From NCBI GenBank assembly GCA_030040115.1, contig JASHUH010000083.1, forward strand, positions 1 through 23,195: DNA of 23,195 bases. The letters are read 5' to 3'. Both the position numbers and the translations under genes were made by a program. The DNA comes from Acidobacteriaceae bacterium. Lineage in GTDB: Bacteria; Acidobacteriota; Terriglobia; Terriglobales; Acidobacteriaceae. Each line of letters opens with the position of its first letter. Positions within the stretch are counted from its first letter, which is position 1. Positions 15,874 to 23,195 of this stretch are shown piece after piece. The notes under the pieces were generated by a model that did no database searches, was not told the origin of the DNA, and saw only the letters and a program-made list of their open reading frames with translations.

Positions 15874-15911
15874 CGCTATGAGCCCGGAGCCTTAAGCCAA
15901 GGCTCATAGCG
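15874..15911. terminator. Long perfect hairpin between convergent pheA and outer-membrane protein genes
   Basis: CGCTATGAGCC (15874-15884) and GGCTCATAGCG (15901-15911) form a perfect 11-bp stem with a 16-base loop. It lies 20 bases after the pheA stop and about 64 bases after the outer-membrane protein stop, so it could end both transcripts. There is no T run on either side. The loop holds GAGCC, which can pair with the right arm as an alternative. Confidence 0.5.
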
Positions 15912-15974
15912 GGGAAACATGGGCGGCGCCGAATATTTGCCGCTGAAGCCGTGCCCGTTCGAGAGCGGCGTTCT

Positions 15975-16586
15975 CTAAAAGTGATAGGCGATGCCGGCGA
16001 CGGGCTCATAAATGCCGATCTTGTACCACCGGTTGGTGACCAGCGCCGAGTCGCCGAAGGTGGGAACTTTGGCGACAAAGCTGCGGAATTCGACGCGGAA
16101 ATCGAAGCTGGGGCTGATTTCGTAAGCGATGCCGCCGCCCCAGACCGCGCCTACCGAGGTTTGCTGTTTGGCGTCGAGGGTTTTGGTGCCGGAGTTGTAA
16201 ATGGGCACGAAGATAAGCGCCGCCGGCCCAGCCTCGAGAAAAGGATTGAAGTTTTTAAAAACAAAGTACCGCACGTAGGCGCCGGAGATTTCCTGCATGC
16301 GGTTGCTAACCAGGTAGTTGTTGGTGTTGCTGATGATGTAATGAAAACTATGCTGGTAATCGATGCCGTAGTTCACCTCCAGGGCGCTGGATGGCGTCAA
16401 CATGAACCGATAACTGAGCAAGGCGCCGAAGGCCCGGTTGGCGCTCACCAGGACATCGGTGGTGCCAGACATGTAGGGTGTGATGGTTCCCGTTCCGCTG
16501 AGGCTGATATCCTGGCGGCTTTCCTGGGCGCGACCCGCGACGGCGCAAAAGCCCAGCAACAAAACCATGAAAGCGATCTTCTTCAT
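15975..16586 (-). CDS. Outer-membrane beta-barrel protein (OmpA/OmpW-like barrel)
   Basis: The 203-residue product starts with a clear Sec signal peptide (MKK, hydrophobic core, cleavage probably after GRA near residue 19). The mature part alternates polar and hydrophobic residues in strands typical of a small 8-stranded barrel: LLSYRFMLTPSSALEVNYGI, AYVRYFVFKNFNPFLEAG, GGGIAYEISPSFDFRVEFRS. It ends GIAYHF, with the C-terminal Phe that the Bam machinery recognises. No OmpA peptidoglycan domain follows. Function cannot be told; it may be structural or a small pore. GAGGA about 12 bases ahead of the ATG is the likely ribosome site. A TACAAT at 16684-16679 on the minus strand is a possible -10 box. 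Confidence 0.82.
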   Translation of the reverse strand: MKKIAFMVLLLGFCAVAGRAQESRQDISLSGTGTITPYMSGTTDVLVSANRAFGALLSYRFMLTPSSALEVNYGIDYQHSFHYIISNTNNYLVSNRMQEISGAYVRYFVFKNFNPFLEAGPAALIFVPIYNSGTKTLDAKQQTSVGAVWGGGIAYEISPSFDFRVEFRSFVAKVPTFGDSALVTNRWYKIGIYEPVAGIAYHF

Positions 16587-16830
16587 TCAGCTCAAATCCT
16601 CACGACCGCGCAACCCTCCGGTTGGCGCCGAACATATCGATTGCGGCGCGCCGGCCGCAGCCGAACCCCGCTTTCAGCATTGTAACTGGCCGGAACGGGC
16701 GGGAGCGACGGTTGCCAAGGACGGTCTGAGGCTATAGACGCGCGGGCGATGAGAAGGGCGCTTGCCCCAGCAAGGCGGCCCGGCTCATCGGCTGACGCGA
16801 TTCGCGCCTCAATCGCCGGCGCCTACGCAT

Positions 16831-17757
16831 TCAGCCGGCGCGTTCCACGTGGTAATAGAATGGTGGCCCATGCCGCCTGGCCAAGCCGCGGAGGGTGTGC
16901 AGAAAGGCGTTAGCGGCGTAGGACAGCACGGCTTGGCGGCGATGGACGAGGCGGAGAACGCGGCGGAAATCGAGCTCGTCGACAGGGACGCGGACCAGAA
17001 CGCCGGTTTCAAGCTCGCGGGCGGCGGTGAGATGAGGCACGAGAGCCACGCCGTTTCCCATGGCGACGAAGAGTTTGATGGCCTCGATTGTGGGCAGCTC
17101 GATGCCCATGTTGAGCGGAGTGCGATAGCGCTGGAAGGTTTCGATCACTTTGCGCCGCAGCGGCGAAGCGACGTTGTGCGCGATAAAATTCTCTGCGCCT
17201 AGATCGTCGATGGAGACGCGTGGCCTGGCGGCCAAAGGATGATTCGGTGAGACGATGAGGGCGAGGCTGTCGCCATAGACGGCGATAGTGCGGAATTGCG
17301 TGAGATCGGGGCGGAAAGAAACGACGCCGAGCTCGAAGGCGTGGAGGTTGAGCTCCTCAGGGATGCGCGAGGCCAGCATGCGGTTGACGGTTACGTTGAC
17401 ATGGGGGTAGTCGCGGCGGAAGGCGTCCACGGCCGGCAGCAGGTACATGCAGGTGTACTCGTTGGCGGCGAGCTGGAGATGGCCGCGCTCGAGGCTCTTG
17501 AGCTCGTCGAGAGCGCTGGCGGCTTCGCGGCGCAGGGCGAGCAGACGCAGAGCGTAGTCGCGCAGCAGGACGCCCGCGGCGGTGAGAGAGCCGTCGCGAG
17601 CGGCGCGGTCGAAAAGAATCTCGCCAATGGCTTCTTCCAGCTTGCGGATCACCTGGCTCACCGCGGGCTGGGTGCGATGCAGGCGCGCGGCGGCGCGGGA
17701 GAAACTGCGCTCCTCGGCGACGGCGAGGAAGGTTTCGAGCTGGTTGAGGTCCATCAT
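16831..17757 (-). CDS. LysR-type transcriptional regulator, divergent from the leu operon
   Basis: The 308-residue protein has the LysR winged helix-turn-helix at its N-terminus (MDLNQLETFLAVAEERSFSR, then RTQPAVSQVIRKLEEAIG) and a periplasmic-binding-protein-like effector domain from about residue 90. The effector domain has the usual segments LALIVSPNHPLA and VAMGNGVALVPHL. Two ATGs stand in tandem (17757 and 17754); neither has a strong ribosome site, because the sequence just upstream is the repeat element at 17761-17950. LysR proteins commonly control a divergent operon, here leuA onward, in response to a pathway metabolite. That link is inferred from position only. The effector is unknown. 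Confidence 0.88.
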   Translation of the reverse strand: MMDLNQLETFLAVAEERSFSRAAARLHRTQPAVSQVIRKLEEAIGEILFDRAARDGSLTAAGVLLRDYALRLLALRREAASALDELKSLERGHLQLAANEYTCMYLLPAVDAFRRDYPHVNVTVNRMLASRIPEELNLHAFELGVVSFRPDLTQFRTIAVYGDSLALIVSPNHPLAARPRVSIDDLGAENFIAHNVASPLRRKVIETFQRYRTPLNMGIELPTIEAIKLFVAMGNGVALVPHLTAARELETGVLVRVPVDELDFRRVLRLVHRRQAVLSYAANAFLHTLRGLARRHGPPFYYHVERAG

Positions 17758-17760
17758 GCT

Positions 17761-17950
17761 GCAAGTCAGCGGGTCAGCAAGTCAATGAACCAGCAGGTCA
17801 CCGGGTTGGAGCGAAACCGGTCTCGGGGAGGTTCAGAACTCCCAGGAGACCGTTGATCAACCGGGCGACTTCCTCGTAGCGATTGATCAATTCTGCCACC
17901 CTCGCGGCGTTAGCGCGCCGACCTGCTGACTCGCTGGCTTGCTGACTCGC
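17761..17950. repeat. About 190-bp element with inverted-repeat ends
   Basis: Left end: GCAAGTCAGC (17761-17770) and CAGCAGGTC (17791-17799), with degenerate AGTCAGC units between them. Right end: GACCTGCTG (17920-17928) and GCTGACTCGC (17941-17950), the inverse complements apart from one mismatch. The middle encodes a relic of a four-helix-bundle gene. The ends resemble the short AGTCAGC-type repeats that I recall around such genes in Acidobacteriota. The element starts three bases from the LysR start codon and ends just before the leuA promoter. Confidence 0.55.
17798..17926 (-). pseudogene. C-terminal relic of a four-helix-bundle (S23-like) protein gene
   Basis: On the minus strand an open frame ending in TGA at 17800-17798 encodes a C-terminal segment with AARVAELINRYEEVARLING then LLGVLNLPETG. 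The block with RYEEVARLINGLL resembles the end of the four-helix-bundle family related to the 23S rRNA intervening-sequence protein, whose last helix often reads like RxEVGRMLNGLI. Only about 40 codons remain; no start codon or first three helices are present, so the rest is lost. Recognition rests on this short block, hence modest confidence. The fragment lies inside the inverted-repeat element at 17761-17950. Confidence 0.4.
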
Positions 17951-17960
17951 TATAAGACAT

Positions 17961-17987
17961 TTGAATCGTTCACCCAAAAATTATAAC
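17961..17987 (+). promoter_or_regulatory. Candidate leu operon promoter
   Basis: An AT-rich patch stands out in GC-rich surroundings: TTGAAT (17961-17966), a 15-base spacer and TATAAC (17982-17987). The spacer is shorter than the ideal 17, as seen at some activator-dependent promoters. Transcription would start near 17994, leaving a leader of about 64 bases before the leuA ATG at 18058. Confidence 0.45.
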
Positions 17988-18057
17988 TTTGCCTTATGCA
18001 GCGCTCAAGAGAGAGAATAAAGAGACGGTAAGAGAGCTTCCCCGGGCAGGCGCGCCG

Positions 18058-19254
18058 ATGACCTCAAACCAAGTCGTTTTTTTCGACACCACCCTGCGCG
18101 ACGGCGAACAGTCGCCGGGCTGCAGCATGACCACGCAGGAAAAGCTGACCATGGCCCATGCGTTGGAAGATCTGGGTGTGGATGTAGTCGAAGCCGGCTT
18201 TGCGATGGCTTCGGAGGGGGATTTCGCAGCCATTGCCACCATTACGCAAGCCATACGCGGGCCGCGCATTGCTTCGCTGGCGCGGGCCAAGACCGAGGAC
18301 ATTGAGATGGCGGCGCGGGCGCTGCAATTCGCCGATCGGGCGCGGATTCACGTATTTCTGGCCTCGAGCGATCTGCACTTGGAGTACAAGCTCAAGATCG
18401 CCCGCGCCGAGGCGCTGGACCTTTGCGGCGAATCGGTGCGACTGGCGCGGTCGCATTGCGACGATGTGGAGTTTTCGCCCGAGGACGCGACGCGCTCGGA
18501 CCGGAATTTTCTGGTGGAGATGGTGCGCATCGCAGTGGAAGCCGGGGCGGCGACCGTCAACATGCCGGATACGGTGGGCTACTCGACGCCGGAAGAATAC
18601 GGGCGGATGTTTCGCGAGGTGCGGGAGCGGATTCCGGCCATCGACGAGAAAGGCGTGGTGCTTTCGTCGCATTGCCATGACGATCTGGGACTGGCGGTGG
18701 CCAATTCGCTGGCGGCGATTGAGGCCGGCGCGCGGCAGGTGGAGTGCACGATCAACGGCATCGGCGAGCGGGCCGGCAACGCGGCGCTCGAGGAGATTGC
18801 GGCGGCGCTTTACGTGCGCGGCGACCATTACGGCGTGTCGACCGGGATCAAGCTCGACCAGTTGTATCCGACCAGCGAAGTGCTCGGCCAGCTCATCACC
18901 TTCAAGCCCTCCCCCAACAAAGCGGTGGTTGGCGCCAATGCGTTCGCGCACGAGTCGGGCATTCACCAGCACGGCATGCTGGCGAACCCACTTTGCTACG
19001 AGATCATGACGCCGCAACTGGTGGGCGTGGCGCGGACGCACCTGGTGCTGGGCAAGCACTCCGGCCGCGCGGCGCTGCGGCACCGGCTGGAGCAGCTTGG
19101 ATTCACCGTCAGCCGCGATGAGCTGCAACATGTGTATTACCGGTTTGTGGCCTTGGCCGACCGCAAAAAGAATATTTACGATCAGGATTTGATCGGCTTG
19201 CTGCCCGACCAGATTCGCGAACGGCGGCGCGAGCCGGTGGCGGAACTGGACTAA
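18058..19254 (+). CDS. leuA: 2-isopropylmalate synthase, short form without allosteric domain
   Basis: The enzyme condenses acetyl-CoA and 2-oxoisovalerate, the first step of leucine synthesis. The catalytic barrel shows FFDTTLRDGEQSPG (metal ligand D10, catalytic R14), SSHCHDDLGLAVANSL (metal ligands H205 and H207) and INGIGERAGNAALEEI, which favour LeuA over homocitrate synthase. The linker region has HESGIHQHGML (299-308) and LVLGKHSGRAALRHRL. The protein stops at about residue 398, where typical bacterial LeuA (500 or more residues) continues into a leucine-binding regulatory domain of about 120 residues. The ATG at 18058 is chosen because an in-frame TTG at 17989 lies at the predicted -10 box. 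First gene of leuA-leuB-methyltransferase-leuC-leuD. Confidence 0.9.
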   Translation: MTSNQVVFFDTTLRDGEQSPGCSMTTQEKLTMAHALEDLGVDVVEAGFAMASEGDFAAIATITQAIRGPRIASLARAKTEDIEMAARALQFADRARIHVFLASSDLHLEYKLKIARAEALDLCGESVRLARSHCDDVEFSPEDATRSDRNFLVEMVRIAVEAGAATVNMPDTVGYSTPEEYGRMFREVRERIPAIDEKGVVLSSHCHDDLGLAVANSLAAIEAGARQVECTINGIGERAGNAALEEIAAALYVRGDHYGVSTGIKLDQLYPTSEVLGQLITFKPSPNKAVVGANAFAHESGIHQHGMLANPLCYEIMTPQLVGVARTHLVLGKHSGRAALRHRLEQLGFTVSRDELQHVYYRFVALADRKKNIYDQDLIGLLPDQIRERRREPVAELD

Positions 19255-19258
19255 GGCA

Positions 19259-19289
19259 GGGAACAGGGAACGAGGGAACGAGGGACAAG
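19259..19289. repeat. Short tandem repeats, GGGAACGA type
   Basis: GGGAACA, GGGAACGA, GGGAACGA and GGGACAAG follow each other directly after the leuA stop codon. This is one of two repeat arrays in the leuA-leuB gap. Confidence 0.75.
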
Positions 19290-19330
19290 AGAGCTAGCTG
19301 CAGTCTGCGCCTGAAAAACTTGCCTCTAAG

Positions 19331-19372
19331 CACTGACAACTGATCACTGACAACTGACCAGTGAGAACTGAA
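19331..19372. repeat. Three 14-bp tandem repeats abutting the leuB start
   Basis: CACTGACAACTGAT (19331-19344), CACTGACAACTGAC (19345-19358) and CAGTGAGAACTGAA (19359-19372) are three successive units, the third diverged. The array ends two bases before the leuB ATG and occupies the place of its ribosome-binding site. Confidence 0.85.
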
Positions 19373-19374
19373 CA

Positions 19375-20469
19375 ATGAAACTGAAGATTGTGGTAACGGC
19401 CGGTGACGGCATCGGCCCCGAAGTGACCGGCGAAGCGGTTGCCGTATTGCAGGAGGTCGCGGCGCAGGGCGGTCACGAGTTCACATTTGCGGAGAAGCGC
19501 ATCGGCGGGGTGGCGATTGTGCAGGATGGAACGCCGCTGCCCAAGGACACGCTGGATGCGGCGCTTGCTGCCGATGCGGTGCTGCTGGGCGCGGTGGGCG
19601 GCAATGAGTTCAATTCCATGGATCCGAGCAAGCGGCCGGAGGCGGGGTTGCTGGCCATTCGCGCGGCCCTGGGCGGATTTGCCAATTTGCGCCCGGCATT
19701 CGCGTTCAAGGAACTGACGGTGAACAGCCCGCTCAAGGCGGAGATCGTGGAGGGGGCCGATATTCTCTTCGTCCGCGAGCTGCTGGGCGGGTTGTATTTC
19801 GGCAAGCCGCGCGCGTGGGACAAGGCCAAAGGCGAGGCCTGGAACACCATGCGTTACACGCGGGATGAGGTTGTGCGGGTGGCGCGGATCGCCTTTAAGC
19901 TGGCCGAGAAGCGGCGGAAGAAGCTGACCAGCGTGGATAAGTCGAACGTGCTGGAAGTCTCGCAGATGTGGCGCGCGACGGTGAGCGAGGTGGCGGCCGA
20001 GTTTCCCGAGGTGACGCTGGAGCATCAACTGGTGGATTCGATGGCCATGCACATCATGAACCGGCCGCGCGATTTCGACGTGGTGGTGACCGAGAATCTG
20101 TTTGGCGATGTTTTGACCGATGAGTCGGCGGTAATCACGGGCTCGCTGGGCATGTTGCCTTCGGCGACCATCGGCGGGAAGGTGAATCTGTATGAGCCGG
20201 TGCACGGCTCGGCCCCCGACATTGCGGGCAAGGGGCTGGCCAATCCGCTGGGCGCGATTCTGACCGTGGCGCTGATTTTGCGCCACTCGGCGGGGATGGA
20301 AACGGAGGCGGCCGCGATTGAGTCGGCGGTGCGTAAGGTGCTGGAGGAGGGTTTCCGTACCCCTGATCTTGTGCGCGGAAATAAGCAGGGACTGACAGTG
20401 CTCTCGACCAAGGAAATGGGCGCGAAGGTGAGGGAAACGGTCAAGGGGCTGTTGATTGCCATAGCCTAA
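19375..20469 (+). CDS. leuB: 3-isopropylmalate dehydrogenase
   Basis: The 364-residue enzyme oxidises and decarboxylates 3-isopropylmalate with NAD+ to 2-oxoisocaproate. Family marks: [12 protein letters not shown] near the start, [17 protein letters not shown] with substrate-binding Arg residues, [15 protein letters not shown] with the catalytic Lys, [19 protein letters not shown] with the metal-binding Asp residues, and the NAD-binding [19 protein letters not shown]. The length is normal and all key residues are present. The ATG at 19375 has no clear ribosome site, since the 42 bases ahead of it are a tandem repeat array; weak translation or coupling to leuA is possible. It is separated from leuA by 120 bases made largely of repeats. 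Confidence 0.95.
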   Translation: MKLKIVVTAGDGIGPEVTGEAVAVLQEVAAQGGHEFTFAEKRIGGVAIVQDGTPLPKDTLDAALAADAVLLGAVGGNEFNSMDPSKRPEAGLLAIRAALGGFANLRPAFAFKELTVNSPLKAEIVEGADILFVRELLGGLYFGKPRAWDKAKGEAWNTMRYTRDEVVRVARIAFKLAEKRRKKLTSVDKSNVLEVSQMWRATVSEVAAEFPEVTLEHQLVDSMAMHIMNRPRDFDVVVTENLFGDVLTDESAVITGSLGMLPSATIGGKVNLYEPVHGSAPDIAGKGLANPLGAILTVALILRHSAGMETEAAAIESAVRKVLEEGFRTPDLVRGNKQGLTVLSTKEMGAKVRETVKGLLIAIA

Positions 20470-20505
20470 ATGGCGGCGCGATCGATTTCACAGGGAGAGT
20501 AGCGG

Positions 20506-21309
20506 ATGCTGAACATGGAGCCGAGAACGGAAGTCGACCCGGCGGTTCACAATGGGCTGATCGTCGATCAGTTCACCCGGCAGGCGGTATTGTTTGCAGA
20601 GCGTAATAAGCTGGAGGAGTCGCTTCCGCTCATGTTGCGTTTTTCCGGCGTGTCCGCGAACGACACTGTGCTCGACGTAGCCTGCGGGCCGGGAATCATC
20701 GCTTGCGGCTTCGCCGCGCTTGCCGGGCGCGTGACCGGCATCGATCTCACGCCCGCCATGCTGGAACAGGCGTGTGCCCTTCAAGCGGAGCGCTCCTTAT
20801 CGAATTTGACCTGGGTGCAGGGCGACGTCACGGCGCTGCCGTTCGCGGACAGCAGCTTTTCGATTGTGGTGACGCGCTACACTTTCCACCATTTTCTTTC
20901 GCCGCAGGCGGTACTGCGGGAGATGGTGCGCGTTTGCCGCCCAGGCGGACGCGTGGTGGTGTCCGATATCACGCCGGACCCCGCGAAATTAGCCGCATAC
21001 GATCATTTTGAGACGCTTCGCGATCCCTCGCATGCCCACGCCCTGCCCCTCGACGCTCTGCGCGGTCTTTTCGCGCGCGCCGATCTGCGGCAGGTGGAGA
21101 TCGAATCTTTTAGACGGGAGATGGAATTTGACTTCCTGCTCTCCGGTTCGTTCCCGAATCCAGGCGATGCGGAGCGGATGCGGGTGATGATTGAAGACGA
21201 TCTGGGTAAGGACGAGATTGGCCTCGGAGCTCACGTCAAGGACGAGAGGATATTCGTTTCGTTTCCGGTAACGGTGATTGCAGGAGAAAAGGCAATACAA
21301 AAGGGATAG
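20506..21309 (+). CDS. Class I SAM-dependent methyltransferase in the leu operon, substrate unknown
   Basis: The 267-residue protein has the SAM motif [16 protein letters not shown] (55-70), the acidic end of the second strand in [14 protein letters not shown] (D80), [17 protein letters not shown] (106-121) and the FHHF segment (127-130), a UbiE/Methyltransf_11 layout. The C-terminal part (about 180-267), with [24 protein letters not shown], seems to belong to a family of its own that I cannot assign to a substrate. GGGAGA lies 7 bases ahead of the ATG. It stands 36 bases after leuB and 2 bases before leuC, in the same direction, so it is almost certainly co-transcribed with leucine genes. 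No known leucine step needs a methyltransferase. Confidence 0.85.
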   Translation: MLNMEPRTEVDPAVHNGLIVDQFTRQAVLFAERNKLEESLPLMLRFSGVSANDTVLDVACGPGIIACGFAALAGRVTGIDLTPAMLEQACALQAERSLSNLTWVQGDVTALPFADSSFSIVVTRYTFHHFLSPQAVLREMVRVCRPGGRVVVSDITPDPAKLAAYDHFETLRDPSHAHALPLDALRGLFARADLRQVEIESFRREMEFDFLLSGSFPNPGDAERMRVMIEDDLGKDEIGLGAHVKDERIFVSFPVTVIAGEKAIQKG

Positions 21310-21311
21310 AG

Positions 21312-22754
21312 ATGAGCGAAGCAAAGACGTTATTTGAAAAAGTATGGGAGCAGCATGTGGTGGCGGAGCCGAAGGGCGAGCCCACGCTGCTCTATATCGA
21401 TCTGCAACTGGTGCACGAGGTGACATCGCCGCAGGCGTTCGAGGGACTGCGGCTGGCGGGGCGGAGGGTGCGGCGGCCCGACCGGACGATTGCCACTGTG
21501 GATCACAATGTGCCCACCACGATCGAGGGGCGGCTCCACATTGTGGACCAGATTGCGGCCACGCAAATTGCAACGCTGCGCAAAAACTGCGCGGAGTTCG
21601 GCATCGAGCTATACGACGTGGACTCGCGTGAGCAAGGCATCGTACACATCATCGGGCCGGAGTTGGGCATTACGAAGCCGGGAATGACGATTGTATGCGG
21701 CGACTCGCACACTTCGACGCACGGTGCGTTTGGGGCGCTGGCCTTCGGCATTGGCACCAGCGAAGTGGAACACGTGCTGGCCACGCAAACGCTGCCGCAA
21801 GCGAAGCCGAAGACCTTTCGCATTGCGGTGGAGGGTGAACTGCCGCGCGGCGTGACCGCGAAAGACATCATCCTGGCGATCATCGGCAAGATCGGCACGG
21901 ACGGCGCGACCGGTTGCGTGATCGAATATGCGGGCTCGGCCATCCGCGGGCTCTCGATGGAAGGCCGGATGACGATTTGCAACATGAGCATCGAAGCGGG
22001 TGCGCGGGCGGGGATGATCGCTCCCGACGAGACGACGTATGCGTACCTGATGGGCCGGCGATTCAGTCCAAAGGGCGTGGAGTGGGACAAAGCAGTGGCG
22101 GAGTGGAGCAAGTTGCCGAGCGGCGCGGGGGCGCAATTCGATCGCGAACTAACGATCGACGCGGCGACGCTGGCGCCGCACGTGACGTGGGGCACGAATC
22201 CGGGGATGGTGGCGCCGATTACGGCCGCCGTGCCCGACCCGGCGAGCGCGCCGAGCGAGCAGGAGCGCAAGGGTCTGGAACGCGCGCTCGAATACATGGG
22301 CTTAAAGGCGGGCACGCCGATGGAAGACGTGGAAATCGATCGCGTGTTCATCGGCTCGTGCACCAACGCGCGCATTGAGGATTTGCGCGCGGCGGCGCGG
22401 ATTGCCGCGGGGCATAAGGTCTCAACCCATGTGAGCGCGATGGTGGTTCCGGGCTCGCAGCAGGTGAAAGCGCAGGCGGAGGCGGAGGGGTTGGATCGCG
22501 TGTTTCGCGAGGCGGGCTTCGATTGGCGCGAGCCGGGTTGTTCGATGTGCCTGGGCATGAATCCCGACATTCTTTCGCCGGGCGAGCGCTGCGCGTCGAC
22601 GAGCAACCGCAACTTCGAGGGACGGCAGGGGCGCGGCGGGCGCACGCACCTGGTTTCGCCGGAGATGGCCGCGGCGGCTGCGATTGCCGGGCATTTTGTG
22701 GATATTCGCAACTGGCGCGTGCGGGAGTTTGCCGCCGAGGAGGTAAAGGCCTGA
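21312..22754 (+). CDS. leuC: 3-isopropylmalate dehydratase large subunit
   Basis: The 480-residue subunit of isopropylmalate isomerase belongs to the aconitase family and holds the [4Fe-4S] cluster. The three cluster cysteines are in place: C350 ([12 protein letters not shown]) and C410/C413 ([10 protein letters not shown]). Other marks are TVDHNVPTT near the N-terminus, [13 protein letters not shown] in the middle, and [20 protein letters not shown] near the end. With LeuD it converts 2-isopropylmalate to 3-isopropylmalate. The ribosome site AGGGATAGAG spans the methyltransferase stop codon, and the leuC stop overlaps the leuD start (TGATG), so translation is tightly coupled on both sides. 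Confidence 0.96.
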   Translation: MSEAKTLFEKVWEQHVVAEPKGEPTLLYIDLQLVHEVTSPQAFEGLRLAGRRVRRPDRTIATVDHNVPTTIEGRLHIVDQIAATQIATLRKNCAEFGIELYDVDSREQGIVHIIGPELGITKPGMTIVCGDSHTSTHGAFGALAFGIGTSEVEHVLATQTLPQAKPKTFRIAVEGELPRGVTAKDIILAIIGKIGTDGATGCVIEYAGSAIRGLSMEGRMTICNMSIEAGARAGMIAPDETTYAYLMGRRFSPKGVEWDKAVAEWSKLPSGAGAQFDRELTIDAATLAPHVTWGTNPGMVAPITAAVPDPASAPSEQERKGLERALEYMGLKAGTPMEDVEIDRVFIGSCTNARIEDLRAAARIAAGHKVSTHVSAMVVPGSQQVKAQAEAEGLDRVFREAGFDWREPGCSMCLGMNPDILSPGERCASTSNRNFEGRQGRGGRTHLVSPEMAAAAAIAGHFVDIRNWRVREFAAEEVKA

Positions 22755-23195
22755 TGCAACCGTTCAAGGAGTTGACTGCGCTGGCCATGCCGCTGGACCG
22801 CGCGAACGTGGACACCGACCAGATTATTCCCAAGCAGTTTTTGAAGCGCATCGAGCGCACCGGCTATGGTGATTTTCTGTTCTACGACTGGCGGACGGAT
22901 GCGGCCGGCGAGCCGGACCCGTCATTTGTGTTGAACGATCCGCGTTGCATGGGCGCGCAGATTATCATTGCGGGCAAAAACTTTGCCTGCGGATCGAGCC
23001 GCGAACATGCGGCGTGGGCGCTTGCGGATTATGGGTTCCGTGTGGTGATTGCTCCGACCTTCGCGGACATTTTTTTCTCGAACGCAGGCAAGAACGGAAT
23101 CGTGCTCGTACGGCTCAGCGAGGAACAGACAGCGGAGCTAATGCAGAACGCGAAGAACATCCCGGGCTACCAACTGACGGTATCGCTCGAAAAGC
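22754..23195 (+). CDS. leuD: 3-isopropylmalate dehydratase small subunit, cut by window edge
   Basis: An open frame of 147 codons runs from the ATG at 22754 to the right edge, with no stop. It begins [20 protein letters not shown] and continues TDQIIPKQFLKRIERTGYGD, the standard LeuD N-terminus. It also has GKNFACGSSREHAAWAL, the swivelling-domain signature that places substrate in the LeuC active site, then IAPTFADIFFSNAGKNGI. Full-length LeuD is about 200 residues, so around a quarter is missing beyond the window. It overlaps leuC by one base and is the last gene seen of the leu operon. Confidence 0.95.
   Translation, partial: MQPFKELTALAMPLDRANVDTDQIIPKQFLKRIERTGYGDFLFYDWRTDAAGEPDPSFVLNDPRCMGAQIIIAGKNFACGSSREHAAWALADYGFRVVIAPTFADIFFSNAGKNGIVLVRLSEEQTAELMQNAKNIPGYQLTVSLEK

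Noticed and set aside
18058..19254. Homocitrate synthase (NifV-like), which is naturally short
   Set aside because: HCHDDLGLAVANSL, the LeuA-type INGIGERAGNAALEE block and the neighbouring leuB, leuC and leuD genes favour isopropylmalate synthase.
19259..19372. CRISPR array
   Set aside because: Units of 8 and 14 bases are directly tandem without unique spacers and no cas genes are present.
18064..20286. Minus-strand open frames of 355 and 330 codons opposite leuA and leuB
   Set aside because: Arg/His-rich shadows of conserved leucine genes.
21503..22759. Minus-strand open frame of 418 codons opposite leuC
   Set aside because: Ser/Ala/Pro-rich antisense of a gene with all cluster cysteines; no domain recognised.

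Overview
The window is GC-rich, gene-dense bacterial chromosome. LptD-type (OstA) outer-membrane biogenesis, an outer-membrane beta-barrel protein, an Ala-rich RDD protein, short intergenic repeats of the GTCAGCAAGTCAG / ACTGACAACTGA type and a four-helix-bundle (S23-like) gene relic together suggest a Gram-negative Acidobacteriota-like host. That placement is inference from protein style and repeat type; no rRNA or other marker is present.

Layout. Positions 1-582 (minus) hold the N-terminal part of LptD, cut by the window edge. An RDD-family membrane protein (861-2240, plus) is followed at once by a complete vapBC toxin-antitoxin operon (2287-2927) whose promoter sits in a 22-bp inverted repeat. 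On the minus strand come a ROK-family sugar-kinase-like protein (2934-3830) and, upstream of it, a soluble transhydrogenase SthA (3854-5257). Two aminoacyl-tRNA synthetase genes, argS (5654-7780, minus) and metG (7942-10164, plus), diverge from a short promoter region. A second, unrelated vapBC pair (10265-10951) precedes a plus-strand run of housekeeping genes: TatD-type metal hydrolase, YajQ-type nucleotide-binding protein, long-chain polyprenyl diphosphate synthase and an abutting O-methyltransferase. A minus-strand acyl-CoA thioesterase (14211-14639), pheA (15027-15854, plus) and a minus-strand outer-membrane protein (15975-16586) follow.

The right third is a leucine biosynthesis locus. 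A minus-strand LysR regulator (16831-17757) diverges from leuA-leuB-methyltransferase-leuC-leuD (18058 to the right edge; leuD is cut by the edge). Together LeuA, LeuCD and LeuB convert 2-oxoisovalerate and acetyl-CoA to the leucine precursor. The locus has four oddities: LeuA ends after about 398 residues and lacks the C-terminal allosteric domain; the leuA-leuB gap is made largely of short tandem repeats that run to the leuB start codon; a class I SAM methyltransferase of unknown substrate sits between leuB and leuC; and a roughly 190-bp element with inverted-repeat ends and a relic of a four-helix-bundle gene lies between the LysR gene and the leuA promoter.

No rRNA, tRNA, CRISPR array or intact insertion sequence was seen. 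I found no clearly new defence or mobile system. The most interesting material is the leu locus architecture and the two toxin-antitoxin modules embedded in housekeeping DNA.
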